64,000 nt of DNA from Diploptera punctata (taxonomy: Eukaryota > Arthropoda > Insecta > Blattodea > Blaberidae). Every line of letters begins with the position of its first letter. The stretch's first letter is position 1. Both the position numbers and the translations under genes were made by a program. Under the pieces are notes generated by a model. The model ran no database searches. It was not told the origin of the DNA and saw nothing but the letters and a program-made list of their open reading frames with translations. The stretch spans positions 1-64,000 of the forward strand of contig JASPKZ010007552.1 in NCBI GenBank assembly GCA_030220185.1, in the 5' to 3' direction. Positions 1-10,239 of this stretch are shown here, in pieces.

Positions 1-160
1 CCCGATTTTTTCTTCGAGTATTGCCCTCGGGGTCGGGGTACAGTTGTGGGACGTTTTCTCCCTCGTCTACCACTGGAGGTCCCGATATGTCCTTCGAGTA
101 TTGCCCTCGGGAGTCGGCGGAAATGTTTGTGGGATGTTTTCTCCTCTTCTTCTCCCACTG
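1..160. repeat. two degenerate 80-bp tandem units
   Basis: Two adjacent units share the block CCCGAT...CTTCGAGTATTGCCCTCGG, starting at 1 and 81, and then diverge around a GTGGGA(C/T)GTTTTCTCC core. The stretch is GC-richer than the next kilobase and may be the edge of a longer array outside the window. No coding signal is visible. Confidence 0.6.
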
Positions 161-444
161 TAGTTCTAGCTGCTCCCTATGGAGTCGGATATCATTTTTT
201 ATGACTTATTTGCCTATTATTTGACTTATAATATTGACCCAAATTATTACTATTTTTTTGGGTTAATTACACTTGCTTTTCAATGATTTTCTTGATGTCT
301 TCTCTCTATACTTTACGTTTTTATATGTGTTGCTTTAATTATAATTTAGAGCTGCATTTTTGGTCAAATATTTGTTGTTTTTTATTTAATATTTCTGTCT
401 TAATTAGTTTTTTTGCTGTACGAATACAAATTTTTTAGTTTATA

Positions 445-875
445 TTTAGCTTACAGGAATTTGTTTTCATTGTCCACAGGTTGAAATTCATTTGTTTGTT
501 ACAGTATTTTACACACTCCATTCATGAAGTAAATAGACATTACCTACTGTATGTTCAGTTATTGTAATAAATTATTTATAAACTTAAAGAGTTGACAATT
601 GTCCAATTAATTTCTCTTGATTTTTTATCATTCCTTTTGTTCTCTAGTTGATAATATCACGTTTTTACGTACCTTACTGCAATTTGGTTTTATTTCATTG
701 TCCACAGTTGCATAGATTGATTTATTGTGTCATTTTACAATGTCGATTCACGGAGTTAATAATATGTATTAGTCTGTTTTCTTAAGCTCATTTATTGTAA
801 AATAATTTTTAAACTCAATACTGCAGAATACGTCCCATTTAATTTCCTTGTGATTTCATTTTCTAACACAGAATT
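445..875. repeat. old ~230-bp tandem duplication in AT-rich DNA
   Basis: A block beginning near 455 with TTTTCATTGTCCACAG recurs near 690 as TTTCATTGTCCACAG. Both are followed in the same order by a TTTATTGT/TTTGTTAC segment, a CATTCATGAAGT / CGATTCACGGAGT segment, TTATTGTAA...TTATAAACT and CCAATTAATTTC / CCATTTAATTTC. The copies are well diverged. The rest of 240-1020 is anonymous AT-rich sequence without a gene. Confidence 0.45.
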
Positions 876-1020
876 TAGAGAGTATTTGCAACCGATAGAA
901 TTTATTTTATATTTAAGACACAGTTTCATAGCAACTGAATTACAATAAGATTCATATAAAATTAACAATTTGGATCAGAATACAATTGATTTCCTGTCGC
1001 GTGGTTTTCTAATATTGTAA

Positions 1021-1660
1021 CATAGGAACAAAAATTATATCAATAATAAGAATGACATGCACAAAGAAATTAAACATAGGCTCAATTCTGGAAATGCGTG
1101 CTATTATGCATTGCAGAGACTCTTGATGTCCCAACTCCTTTCAAAAAACGTTAAACTGGAAGTATATATAATTATTATTCTATCAGTTATATTATATGGG
1201 TGCGAAACATGGACTGTTACTTTAAGGGAGGAAAGGAGATTACAAGTATTTGAGAATAAAGTACTTAGGGAAATTTTTGGACCAAAGAGAGATGAACAAA
1301 CAGGTGAATGGAGAAGACTACATAACAATGAACTACATGGTCTTTATAGGAAGCCAGATATAATAAGAACAGTTAAGTCTCGTAGACTGCGATGGGCAGG
1401 ACTTGTTGCACGTATGGGGAATGAAAGACTTGCATGGAAGCTTCTTGTAGGAAAGCCAGAGGGAAAACGCCCAGTTGGTAGACCAAGAATGAGGTGGGAG
1501 AATAACATTAACTATGATTTGAGGGAAGTATATTATACAGGGAATGATTGGAAAGCATTAGCTCAGGCTAGGGATGTATGGAGAGCTTATGTCCGCGCGG
1601 TCATGAACCTTCGTGTTTGATAGTGCCAGTGAGTAAGAAAGTAATATATATGCATGGTAC
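1021..1660 (+). mobile_element. RTE-like LINE, 5'-truncated 3' end (copy A)
   Basis: An open frame at 1057-1620 (187 codons) encodes the C-terminal part of a non-LTR retrotransposon polyprotein, downstream of the reverse transcriptase catalytic core. Visible landmarks are ILYGCETW, the RRLRWAG block, GKRPVGRPRMRWENN and DVWRAYVRA. It is followed by GTGCCAGTGAGTAAG, the same 3' end as other copies here, which finish in (GTAA)n rather than poly(A). The 5' end is lost inside the region that encodes the KYLGTIITNRNE motif. The C-terminal frame is still open although the catalytic domains are missing, which fits a young but dead-on-arrival insertion. Neighbours: SINE copy 1 lies directly downstream. 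Placement in the RTE clade rests on the near-complete copy at 42851. Confidence 0.85.
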
Positions 1661-1672
1661 TCAAGAATAACG

Positions 1673-1971
1673 TACAGCGCTGTGGTCTCGAGGTAATGTG
1701 CTGCCTTGTCACGCAGTGGGACGGGTTCGATTCCCAGTCGGGACAAGCTTCCTGGGTGAGTTTTTGTTTTCTCACCTATAAGGCAAATTTCAGGGGAAAC
1801 TTTTAGGCCCAAACGGTCCCCAAACATCGTCATGATTATTATCCACGGTGTGAAAAGCAACGGGAAGCTACAACACCTATAATTCATTAGTAAACTGCAA
1901 AGCATAGCATGAAAATGCAATGATTACAATGAAGGACATGCCCTAGGCAGAACACTGTAAATAAAAAACAG
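1673..1971 (+). mobile_element. tRNA-derived SINE, family 1, copy 1
   Basis: The head reads like a pol III promoter: an A-box-like GTGGTCTCGAGG tract, then GGGTTCGATTCCCAGTCGGG as B box. The body is shared with copies at 8985 and 22248 on the other strand. The tail ends near CACTGTAAATAAAAAA. GAATAACG flanks it at 1665-1672 and 1972-1979, a likely 8-bp target duplication. Non-coding; it would depend on LINE machinery to move. Confidence 0.8.
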
Positions 1972-2034
1972 GAATAACGATCAAGGTCAATTTATAAAAG
2001 TTTTGAGAAAAACGCATTTTAAAGTTTCTTCTTC

Positions 2035-2400
2035 TTCCTTCCAAGTATTAAGCCAAGGCCTGTTACGATCCTATAGAAAATTTTCCCTCCAGCGTTTCAT
2101 AGGACGGCCCAGAGATCTTCGTTCTCCTGGTATATAATTATAAACAGCTTTGGGGATCCGATTTGAACTCATTCTTTCAAGATGGTGTTTCCAATTTAGT
2201 TGGTACTGTTTAATATGATCCAAAATTGGCGTAGTCTTCAATTCTTTTAAGATATCAGTGTTCCTTTTCCGATCCCCTCTGGTGTAACCCCGCTGTTCTA
2301 CGCATGAATCTCATTTCACAAGCTGTTATTCTGCTTTCATGTTGTCTTTTTAGTGTCCAATGCTTCACACTTTTTCATGCTTTGGTCGTCATAAGTTCGA
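2035..2400 (-). pseudogene. decayed LINE C-terminal fragment (second family)
   Basis: Read on the minus strand, the fragment contains DRKRNTDILKELKT, QLNWKHHLERM, KAVYNYIPGERRSLGRP and MKRWRENF. This order of 'W..H..RM' then 'GRP.(K/R)RW' is the conserved tail of many insect non-LTR retrotransposon proteins. It differs from the RTE-like copies in this window. An in-frame stop follows RENFL, and upstream the frame is broken near 2330. Nothing else of the element is recognisable. 2400-2910 holds anonymous sequence. Confidence 0.65.
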
Positions 2401-2935
2401 TCCTTCCGGGAAATTCTCCAATAAGACTTGAAAGCATAATAATAGTCCCTTCGATTGGTTGCTGGCCAAAGGAAGGCAAGACCAGTGATGGTGCTGCCAT
2501 CTTATAGCCTCTGGTCAGGCTTTTCTGGAGAAGAAAATAAAATAAAGGAAAGAAGAAATGGAAGAAAGGAAAGACTCCCTAGCCATCGGATGCCCTAATA
2601 GTGTCGGGGTACTTAAGTACTTAAAGTTTAAGTACTCAATACCTTATTGCAGGTGTATTTTATGGATATTGATACAGTGCACAATACAAAAACCAATTTT
2701 TTTCTTAAAAATTAAACACTATTTTTAGTTTTTGAAGTTGAACATCAACAATGGAAAATCAATAGAGTCAAACAAATGCCTACATTTCCGCACTAAGAAC
2801 GATCAAGTCCAATTGAGTAGCAAACTGAATATAAGATACTGTGTGAATTTAACACATTAAATTGTAAATCGTGAACTGTTTCTAATTGTCAGAGTCTATA
2901 GTATAACTTTTTTACACGCTTTATAATAGTTTGAC

Positions 2936-3293
<358 letters not shown>

Positions 3294-3821
3294 GTAACGG
3301 AATCTTTCAACGCGATTTTAACCCACTTAAAATCATGAGGTCGACTTGAAACTTTGTATACTTGTAGAGGACCCGTGACAATACAATAATTTCATATTTA
3401 TTTTCTAAAATCCTTGCCATAATCATCAGAAAATCAAAAAAAGTGTTTTTGTATCTATGTAACGGAATCTTTCAATGCGATTTTCACCCACTTAGAAACA
3501 TTGGATTGACTTGAAACTTTGTATACTTGTAGAGGATCCGTGACAATGCAATAATTTCATATTTATTTTCTAAAATCCTGACCATAATCATCAGAAAATC
3601 AAAAAAAGTGTTTTTGTATCTATGTAACGGAATCTTTCAACGCGATTTTCACCAACTTAGAAACATTGGATCGACTTGAAACTTTGTATACTTGTAGAGG
3701 ACCCGTGACAATACAATAATTTCATATTTTGTTTCTAAAATCCTGGCCAGAATCATCCGAAAATAAAAAAAAATGAAAACTGGTATAATAGGTTGCGGAC
3801 TTGTCGAGTTTTTAGTCAGTC

Positions 3822-3912
3822 GTTGTAAGAGCTCAGTTGGTAGAGCAGTGAAATCTTAGTGGTATATAATTTCAGTAATCCATAGGGCGCTGGTTTAAAT
3901 CCGGCTGGGAGG
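3822..3912 (+). pseudogene. tRNA-Tyr-like relic with intron, copy 1
   Basis: D arm GAGCTCAGTTGGTAGAGC and T arm CTGGTTTAAATCCGG are recognisable. Between the anticodon-loop region and the 3' side lies an intron-like TGGTATATAATTTCAGTA. The 5' flank GTTGTAA does not pair with 3' TGGGAGG, so there is no acceptor stem. The anticodon area is altered (AAATCTTAG). Not a functional tRNA. Confidence 0.7.
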
Positions 3913-4492
3913 GTTTTTTGTTATAGAAGAGTATTACTTTTAGCTCATAGTACAACAGTATAGAATTTAAAGATATTTACATTTTTGTCTTATTCTGTAA
4001 AATATTAAAACTAAAAAATAAAAAATAAACAATAGTTTTTAAAAACTAAAAGAACAAGCTTTATTACAAAACTAAAAAATGAAAAATAATTTTAATTTCC
4101 AATACGCTTGGGATAAAATAAAGTGGTCAACAAAAAAATCATCTCCAATACATATAGAATAAAATTAGAGTTATCAACAAAAATAAAATAATTTTACCAT
4201 CAAAAGCGTGGGGTGATTTTTATGATTTTTACATTTTCTTCTTAGAGAGCTTACTTTTACCAATATCTGTTTATTATCAAATATATTAATTGATATAGAG
4301 CACCCTACGCTTTTGATGGTATAATTATTTTCTTTTTGTTGATAACTCTAATTTTATTCTATATGTGTTGGAGAAGATTTATTTGTTGACCACTTTATTT
4401 TATCCCAAGCGTATCGGAAATTAAAATTATTTTTCATTTTTTAGTTTTCTAATAAAGCGTGTTCTTTTAGTTTTTTAAAACTATTGTTTATT

Positions 4493-5733
4493 TACACGCT
4501 TTATATTAGCTTGACCTGTATCTATCTATCTATCTATCTATGTAACGGAATCTGTCAACGCGATTTTCACCCACTTAAAATCATTGGATCGACTTGAAAC
4601 TTTGTATACTTGTAGAGGACCCGTGAAATTACAATAAGTTCATATTTATTTTCTAAAATCCTGGCCATAATCATCAGAAAATCAAATAAATGTTTTTGTA
4701 TCAATGTAACGAAATATTTCTACGCGATTTTCACCCACTTAGAAACATTGGATTGACTTGAAAACTTTGTATACTTGTAGAGGACCCGTGACAATACAAT
4801 AATTTCATATTTATTTTCTAAAATCCTGGCCATAATCATCAGAAAATCAAAAAAAGTGTTTTTGTATCAATGTAACGGAATCTTTCAACACGATTTTCAC
4901 CCACTTAGACACATTGCATCGACTTGAAACTTTGTATACGTGTAGAGGACCCGTGACAATACAATAATTGCATATTTTGTTTCTAAAATCCTTAGTCAGA
5001 ATAATCCGAAAATGAAAAAAATGAAAACTGGTATAATAGGTTGCGGACTTGTCGAGTTTTTAGTCAATCGTTGTAAGAGCTCAATTGGTAGAGCAGTGAA
5101 CTTTTAGTGGTATATAATTTCAGTAATCCATACGTCGCTGGTTCGAATCCGGCTGGGAGGGTTTTTTTATAGAAGAGTATTACTTTTAGCTCATACTATA
5201 ATAGTTTCGAATTTAAAGATATTTACATTTTTATCTTATTCTGTAAAATATTAAAACTAAAAAGTAAATACTAGTTTTAAAAAACTAAAAGAACACACTT
5301 TATTAGAAAACTAAGAAATGAAAAATAATTTTAATATCCGATACGCTTGGGATAAAATAAAGTGGTCAACAAAAAAAATCATCTCAAACACATATAGAAT
5401 AAAATTAGAGTTATCAACAAAAACAAAATAATTTTACTATCAAAAGCGTGGGGTGCTTTTTATGATTTTTACATTTTCTTCTTAGAGAGCTTACTTTTAC
5501 CAATATGAGTTTATTATCAAATATATTAATTGATATAGAGCACTCCACGTTTTTGATGGAAAAATTATTTTCTTTTTGTTAATAACTCTAATTTTATTCT
5601 ATATGTGTTGGAGATGATATTTTTGTTGACCACTTTATTTTATCCCAAGCGTATTGGAAATTAAAATTATTTTTCATTTTTTAGTTTTCTAATAAAACGT
5701 GTTCTTTTAGTTTTTTAAAACTATTATTTATTT
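4493..5733 (+). mobile_element. tRNA-Tyr/palindrome composite repeat, unit 2
   Basis: Starts with ACACGCTTTATATTAGC and five TCTA repeats. Three ~165-bp head repeats begin near 4541, 4705 and 4870, followed by a tRNA-like relic (5070-5160), a spacer and a palindrome (about 5261-5733). The palindrome loop, GTGCTTTTTATGATTTTTAC to ATTGATATAGAGCAC, has the same orientation as in unit 1. An inverted head module follows directly. Confidence 0.75.
5070..5160 (+). pseudogene. tRNA-Tyr-like relic with intron, copy 2
   Basis: Same layout as copy 1. The B-box segment GGTTCGAATCC is intact and the anticodon region reads AACTTTTAG. The acceptor stem cannot pair. Confidence 0.7.
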
Positions 5734-6631
5734 GATTTTCTGATGATTCTGGCCAGGATTTTAGAAAATAAATATGAAATTATTGTATTGTCACGGGTCC
5801 TCTACAAGTATACACAGTTTCAAGTCGATCCAATGATTTTAAGTGGGTCAAAATCGCGTTGAAAGATTCCGTTACATAGATAGATATATACAGGTCAAGC
5901 TAATATAAAGCGTGTAAAAAAAATGAAAACGGGTATAATAGGTTGCGGACTTGTCGGCTTCTTAATGAATCGTTGTAAGAGCTCATTTGGTAGAGCGGTG
6001 AACTGTAGTGGTATATAATTTCAGTAATCCATACGTCGCTGGTTCGAATCCGGCTGGGGGGGGGGTTTATAGAAGAGTATTACTTTTTGCTCATACTACA
6101 ATATCATCGAATTTAAATATATTTACATTTGTATCATATTCTGTAAAATATTAAAACTAAAAAATAAATAATAGATTTAAAAAAAACCAAAAGAACACGC
6201 TTTATTAGAAAACTAAGAAATGAAAAATAATTTTAATTTCCAATACGCTTGGGATAAAATAAAGTGGTCAACAAAAAAATCGTCTCAAACACATATAGAA
6301 TAAAATTAGAGTTATCTACAAAAAGAAAATAGTTTTACCATCAAAAGCGTGGGGTGCTTTTTATGATTTTTACATTTACAGAGAGCTTACTTTTACCAAT
6401 ATATGTTTATTATCAAATATATTAATTGATATAGAGCACCCCACGTTTTTGATGGAAAAATTATTTTCTTTTTGTTGATAACTCTAATTTTATTCTATAT
6501 GTGTTGGAGATGATTTTTTTTGTTGACCACTTTATTTTATCCCAAGCGTATTGGAAATTAAAATTATTTTTCATTTTTTAGTTTTCTAATAAAGCGTGTT
6601 CTTTTAGTTTTTTAAAACTATTATTTATTTG
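5734..6631 (+). mobile_element. composite repeat, unit 3, with inverted head
   Basis: Here the head module is reversed. 5734-5914 reads GATTTTCTGATGATTCTGG... to GCTAATATAAAGCGTGT, the reverse complement of one 165-bp repeat plus the terminal motif. It joins directly to a forward tRNA-like relic (5972-6060), spacer and palindrome (about 6160-6631). So the head has flipped relative to the tRNA/palindrome part. Confidence 0.7.
5972..6060 (+). pseudogene. tRNA-Tyr-like relic keeping a GTA anticodon, copy 3
   Basis: Best-preserved copy: GAGCTCATTTGGTAGAGCGG, then AACTGTAG (anticodon loop with GTA, the Tyr anticodon), then intron-like TGGTATATAATTTCAGTA, then ATCCATACGTCGCTGGTTCG. Eukaryotic tRNA-Tyr genes typically carry a short intron just 3' of the anticodon, which is what this shows. 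Acceptor stem still mismatched. Confidence 0.75.
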
Positions 6632-6772
6632 ATTTTCTGATGATTATGGCCAGGATTTTAGAAAATAAATATGAAATTATTGTATTGTCACGGGTCCTCT
6701 ACAAGTATACAAAGTTTCAAGTCGATCCAATGATTTTAAGTGGGTGAAAATCGCGTTGAAAGATTACGTTAT

Positions 6773-6823
<51 letters not shown>

Positions 6824-7586
6824 CAGGTCAAGCTAATATAAAGCGTGTAAAAAAAATGAAAACGGGTATTATAGGTTGCGGACTTGTCGGCTTCTTAATG
6901 AATCGTTGTAAGAGCTCATTTGGTAGAGCGGATAACTGTAGTGGTATATAATTTCAGTAATCCGTAGGTCTCTCGTTCAAATCCGGCTGGGAGGGTTCTT
7001 TTTTAGAAAAGTATTACTTTTAGCTCATAGGCCTACTACAATAGTATCGAATTTAAATATATTTACATTTTTATCTTATTCTGTAAAATATTAAAACTAA
7101 AAAATAAATAGTAGTTTTAAAAAACTAAAACAACACGCTTTATTAGAAAACCTAATTAAAAAATGGAAAATAATTTTAATTTCCAAGACGCTTGGAATAA
7201 AATTAAAGTGGTCAACAAAAAAATCGTCTCCAACTCATATAGAATAAAACTAGAGTTATCAACAAAAAGAAAATAATTTTACTATCAAAAGCGTGGGGTG
7301 CTTTTTATGATTTTTACATTTTCTTCTTAGAGACTTTACTTTTACCAATATCTGTTTATTATCAAATATATTAATTGATATAGAGCACCCCACGCTTTTG
7401 ATGGTAAAATTATTTTCTTTGTGTTGATAACTCTAGTTTTATTCTAGATGTGTTGGAGACGATTTTTTTGTTGACCACTTTAATTTTATCCCAAGCGTGT
7501 TGGAAATTAAAATTATTTTTCATTTTTTTAATTCGGTTTTCTAATAAAGCGTATTGTTTTAGTTTCTTAAAACTAATATTTATTTC
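6632..7586 (+). mobile_element. composite repeat, unit 4, with inverted head
   Basis: An inverted head (6632-6848) includes eleven TAGA repeats at about 6773-6820. It is followed by a forward tRNA-like relic, spacer and palindrome (about 7103-7586). The array ends at 7586, where unrelated sequence starts with CCTCATAGCTTG. Confidence 0.7.
6905..6993 (+). pseudogene. tRNA-Tyr-like relic with GTA anticodon, copy 4
   Basis: Contains AACTGTAG plus the TGGTATATAATTTCAGTA intron-like segment. The T arm is damaged (TCTCGTTCAAATCCGG). Non-functional. Confidence 0.7.
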
Positions 7587-8108
7587 CTCATAGCTTGTTC
7601 TAACCCACATCCCAAATTCTTTATAGAAGATTCCGCATCCTCCACTTCTTTTGTTTTGTTGCAGTAATCTGCTGACAGCTGACAACTGCAAGTGACAAAA
7701 ACAATTTTTATCCAACGTACACTTACCGGAATCGAGTGTCATAAAGAAGGTAGCGCTAGTGTTTGTCAAACTGTGGTTGGTAGCGAACAAAATCCAGTGC
7801 TAATACATTCATAGCTTGATTATACATTCTTACTAACCAGATAGCTGTTCTCATCTGTCCCTCTTTTTAACATATCTGCGTATCGCTTGAACTGGAGCTG
7901 GTATCACCATTAAAATGATGCTAACAAAACCGTCAGCCATTGCTTGCCGAAAGCTACCTTAAAATTTCTCCCAGAGAAGCGTTGTGATGTACCAAGACAG
8001 CGTCGAAAAAATATATTCCGCTTTTAACTGCAAGGCACAGAAATCGAAGCCAGAATTCAGCAATGGCAACCCAGTGCGAAGCAGATTGAAGCCACAATCA
8101 TTAAAACA
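7587..8108. other. no recognised gene
   Basis: Anonymous sequence. A short minus-strand frame (7790 down to about 7590) contains a splice-donor-like GGTAAGTG near 7723, but I cannot tie it to a protein family. I see no repeat match elsewhere in the window. Confidence 0.5.
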
Positions 8109-8340
8109 AATTGAATAGTTGCCCCGAAAACAGTTCTACTGTAAGTCATAAACTGCTACCCATGACTTGACTAACTTTTCCGTCATTTTATTATATAAAT
8201 TACTATTCGCTTGAATGTAAACTTTTAAAAATAAATAGAACAGGTCTGGAAGAGAGCAGGAATAGTTTTATATGAGCCATGCCGTTACATTCTCCGGATT
8301 TGTTGTAGGTTACATCTCTTTTCGGGGCAACTATTCAATT
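8109..8340. mobile_element. 232-bp MITE-like element with 22-bp perfect inverted ends
   Basis: The end AATTGAATAGTTGCCCCGAA (8109-8128, extending to 8130) is exactly reverse-complemented at 8319-8340. The interior is non-coding. No clear target duplication flanks it, so the superfamily is open. Confidence 0.6.
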
Positions 8341-8455
8341 CAAAAACTTTAAATAATGAATCCAAAAAATATTTACTCGCATCCAAATATATAATCCAAT
8401 CTTTCCCAACAACAATAATAATGATATATCAATATAAACTCAAAAATAATAATTT

Positions 8456-8613
8456 TGTATCTTGTAAGCCCATGTTTTCCCTTAATAGAGATTTAGGCAC
8501 TCTCCCCCTACAGGAAAGGATTTGAACCATACTAATTTAGTTACACTTGTTTTCGTATAGATGTCATTTTAGTGGTCCGTGGTCAAGCGTTCCGCCTCAT
8601 ATAATAATAATAC
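8456..8613 (-). mobile_element. SINE family 3, 3'-part fragment
   Basis: Matches, on the minus strand, the tail half of the SINE at 48478 (GTAAGCCCATGTTTTCCC, CTCCCCCTACAGG, CATACTAATTTAGTTACAC, GGTCCGTGGTCA). The tRNA-like head is missing. Confidence 0.75.
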
Positions 8614-8754
8614 AAATCCAAATAAATATGAAATAAAGAAATCTTAGTTTCAAAATAAAAATAATAATGAATTTACATCACATCCAAGGAAAATAGTCCC
8701 TCTTTGAAAAAAGCGGGTGCGGCGTGGATGGCAGGTTGGGATGATTGTCCAATC

Positions 8755-8984
8755 TAAGTCAGGAGTTGTATTACATCCCGGTAGTTTAAATGAGAGATTT
8801 GGCACTGGATTTTAGTTCCTTGCAGTTAAGACCGGCAGATATTTTTATACATGCCCTTTGTACATCTCTGGGAGTAATTTCAAAGTGGGTTTTGGCATGC
8901 AATGTTTAAATTCTTATGATCTGAGCTGAAATCGAACCCGGGACCTCATGAACTATAATCAGAAGTTCTGACTACAAGACTATT
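8755..8984 (-). mobile_element. tRNA-derived SINE-like repeat, family 4
   Basis: The minus-strand head, ending near 8975, carries GTAGTCAGAACTTCTGATTA and B-box-like CCCGGGTTCGATTTC. A similar head occurs at 36393-36470. The body runs leftward to an uncertain end. Its head was hit by SINE family 1, leaving ACAAGACTATT on both sides. Confidence 0.5.
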
Positions 8985-9307
8985 TTTTATATTTATGGTG
9001 TTCTGCCCTAGGGCAGACCTTCACTGCAATCATAACATTTTCATGCTGTGCTTTGCGGCTTTACTAAGGAATTACGCTAATGTGGTAGCTTCCCTTTGCT
9101 TTCCACTCCGGGGATGATGATAATGGTGATGATAAAGACCAGATGGTGTTCGAGGACTGTTTGGGACTCAAAGTTTCCAGACATTTATCTAACAGGTGAG
9201 GAAAAACCCCGAAAAATCTCACGCAGGAAGCATGTCTCGACCGGGAATCGAGCCCGGGAACCCTGCGTGAAAAGGCACCACGCTACCTCGAGACTACAAC
9301 GGTAGAA
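8985..9307 (-). mobile_element. tRNA-derived SINE, family 1, copy 2
   Basis: Minus-strand copy with B box in CGACCGGGAATCGAGCCCGG and head ending CTACCTCGAGACTACA(A/G)CGG. It is flanked by an 11-bp perfect target duplication, ACAAGACTATT, at 8974-8984 and 9308-9318, so it is a complete insertion into the neighbouring SINE-like repeat. Confidence 0.88.
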
Positions 9308-9318
9308 ACAAGACTATT

Positions 9319-9771
9319 AAGGTGCTGAAAAAAGTATAGAGGGGGATAATTCATTCAGGGGATATGACACTTAGGGAATAACACTGGTTTAGTGTTACCC
9401 TATACTCTCTGGAAATAATAAAAATATTAACTCTAGGAGAGAATGCATATCTTATATATAAAAATTGTTTGTTTGTTTGTATATTTGTTTGTTCGTACTT
9501 TATGCGCGGCCATACCGTTCATCCGATTGTGATGGGTTTTTTGCAAAATATTCAGGAGATTCCCGGGATGAACATAGGCTATAAGAGAGTTGTGATACTC
9601 AACTCCTACACCCTCAAAAATCGCCCTTTGTAATGGAAAACGTAAATAAAAGTAGCTGTTTGGACGCTTAAATGGCTTACGCTACCTAAACCATAAGAAA
9701 TATACAAAATTAATGTACACAGAATTGAATATCTCAAAGAGCTCTACAAAAACGTCCGTGACAGCATATGT
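9319..9771. other. anonymous, possibly a Helitron-type end
   Basis: The stretch from about 9450 (TTATATATAAAAATTGTTTG, a TTTG-rich tract, then CGTTCATCCGATTGTGATGG) resembles a recurrent motif at ends of insect Helitron-like repeats. That is recollection only. No hairpin/CTRR end was found. Confidence 0.25.
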
Positions 9772-9891
9772 TTATCTCTTACGGATAACTCACAAAAACC
9801 ATTTTTGTCTTTCATTGATACCAAGAGTCCCTTATCTCTTACGGATATCTCACAATAACCGTTTTTGTATTTCATTGATACCAAGAGTTTC
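9772..9891. repeat. 60-bp tandem duplication
   Basis: TTATCTCTTACGGATA(A/T)CTC and the following CTTTCATTGATACCAAGAGT / ATTTCATTGATACCAAGAGT recur exactly 60 bp apart (9772 and 9832) with few differences. Located just upstream of a SINE head. Confidence 0.8.
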
Positions 9892-10135
9892 GCGCCCTAG
9901 CCGAGTGGTTAAGGCGCAGAACTATGGGTCTTACGCTGGTACGAGTCTCTACAGGGAAAAAATAAATTCTTATGGAATGTCGGCCAGTATGGTTCAGAAA
10001 TGAAATCTAGCTGGGAAACCCGGCTGACATAAAGTGCCGATTGTCTAGAAAATGTAGGAGCCTTAACCGCCTACTACCCCAAGGACCTCCGGGTCTGTTG
10101 TGGGATCACTTTACTTTACTTACTTACTTTACTCT
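9891..10135 (+). mobile_element. tRNA-derived SINE, family 2, divergent head
   Basis: The head CGCGCCCTAGCCGAGTGGTT (A-box like) is followed by a tail shared with family 2 (CCCGGCTGACATAAAGTGCC, GATTGTCTAGAAAA, TTAACCGCCTACTACCCCAA, GTTGTGGGATCACTTTACTT). The B box is degraded. Confidence 0.7.
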
Positions 10136-10239
10136 TCCAGTTATATGATATGGATGAGAAATATAGACTCTTACTTTAAGCCTTAGTTAAAATCCTATTA
10201 GACACATCAATTGCCTTCAATAATTTAATAATTTTAAAA

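Noticed and set aside
9450..9620. Helitron end
   Set aside because: Only a remembered resemblance; no TC/CTRR ends or terminal hairpin located, so kept only as a low-confidence note.
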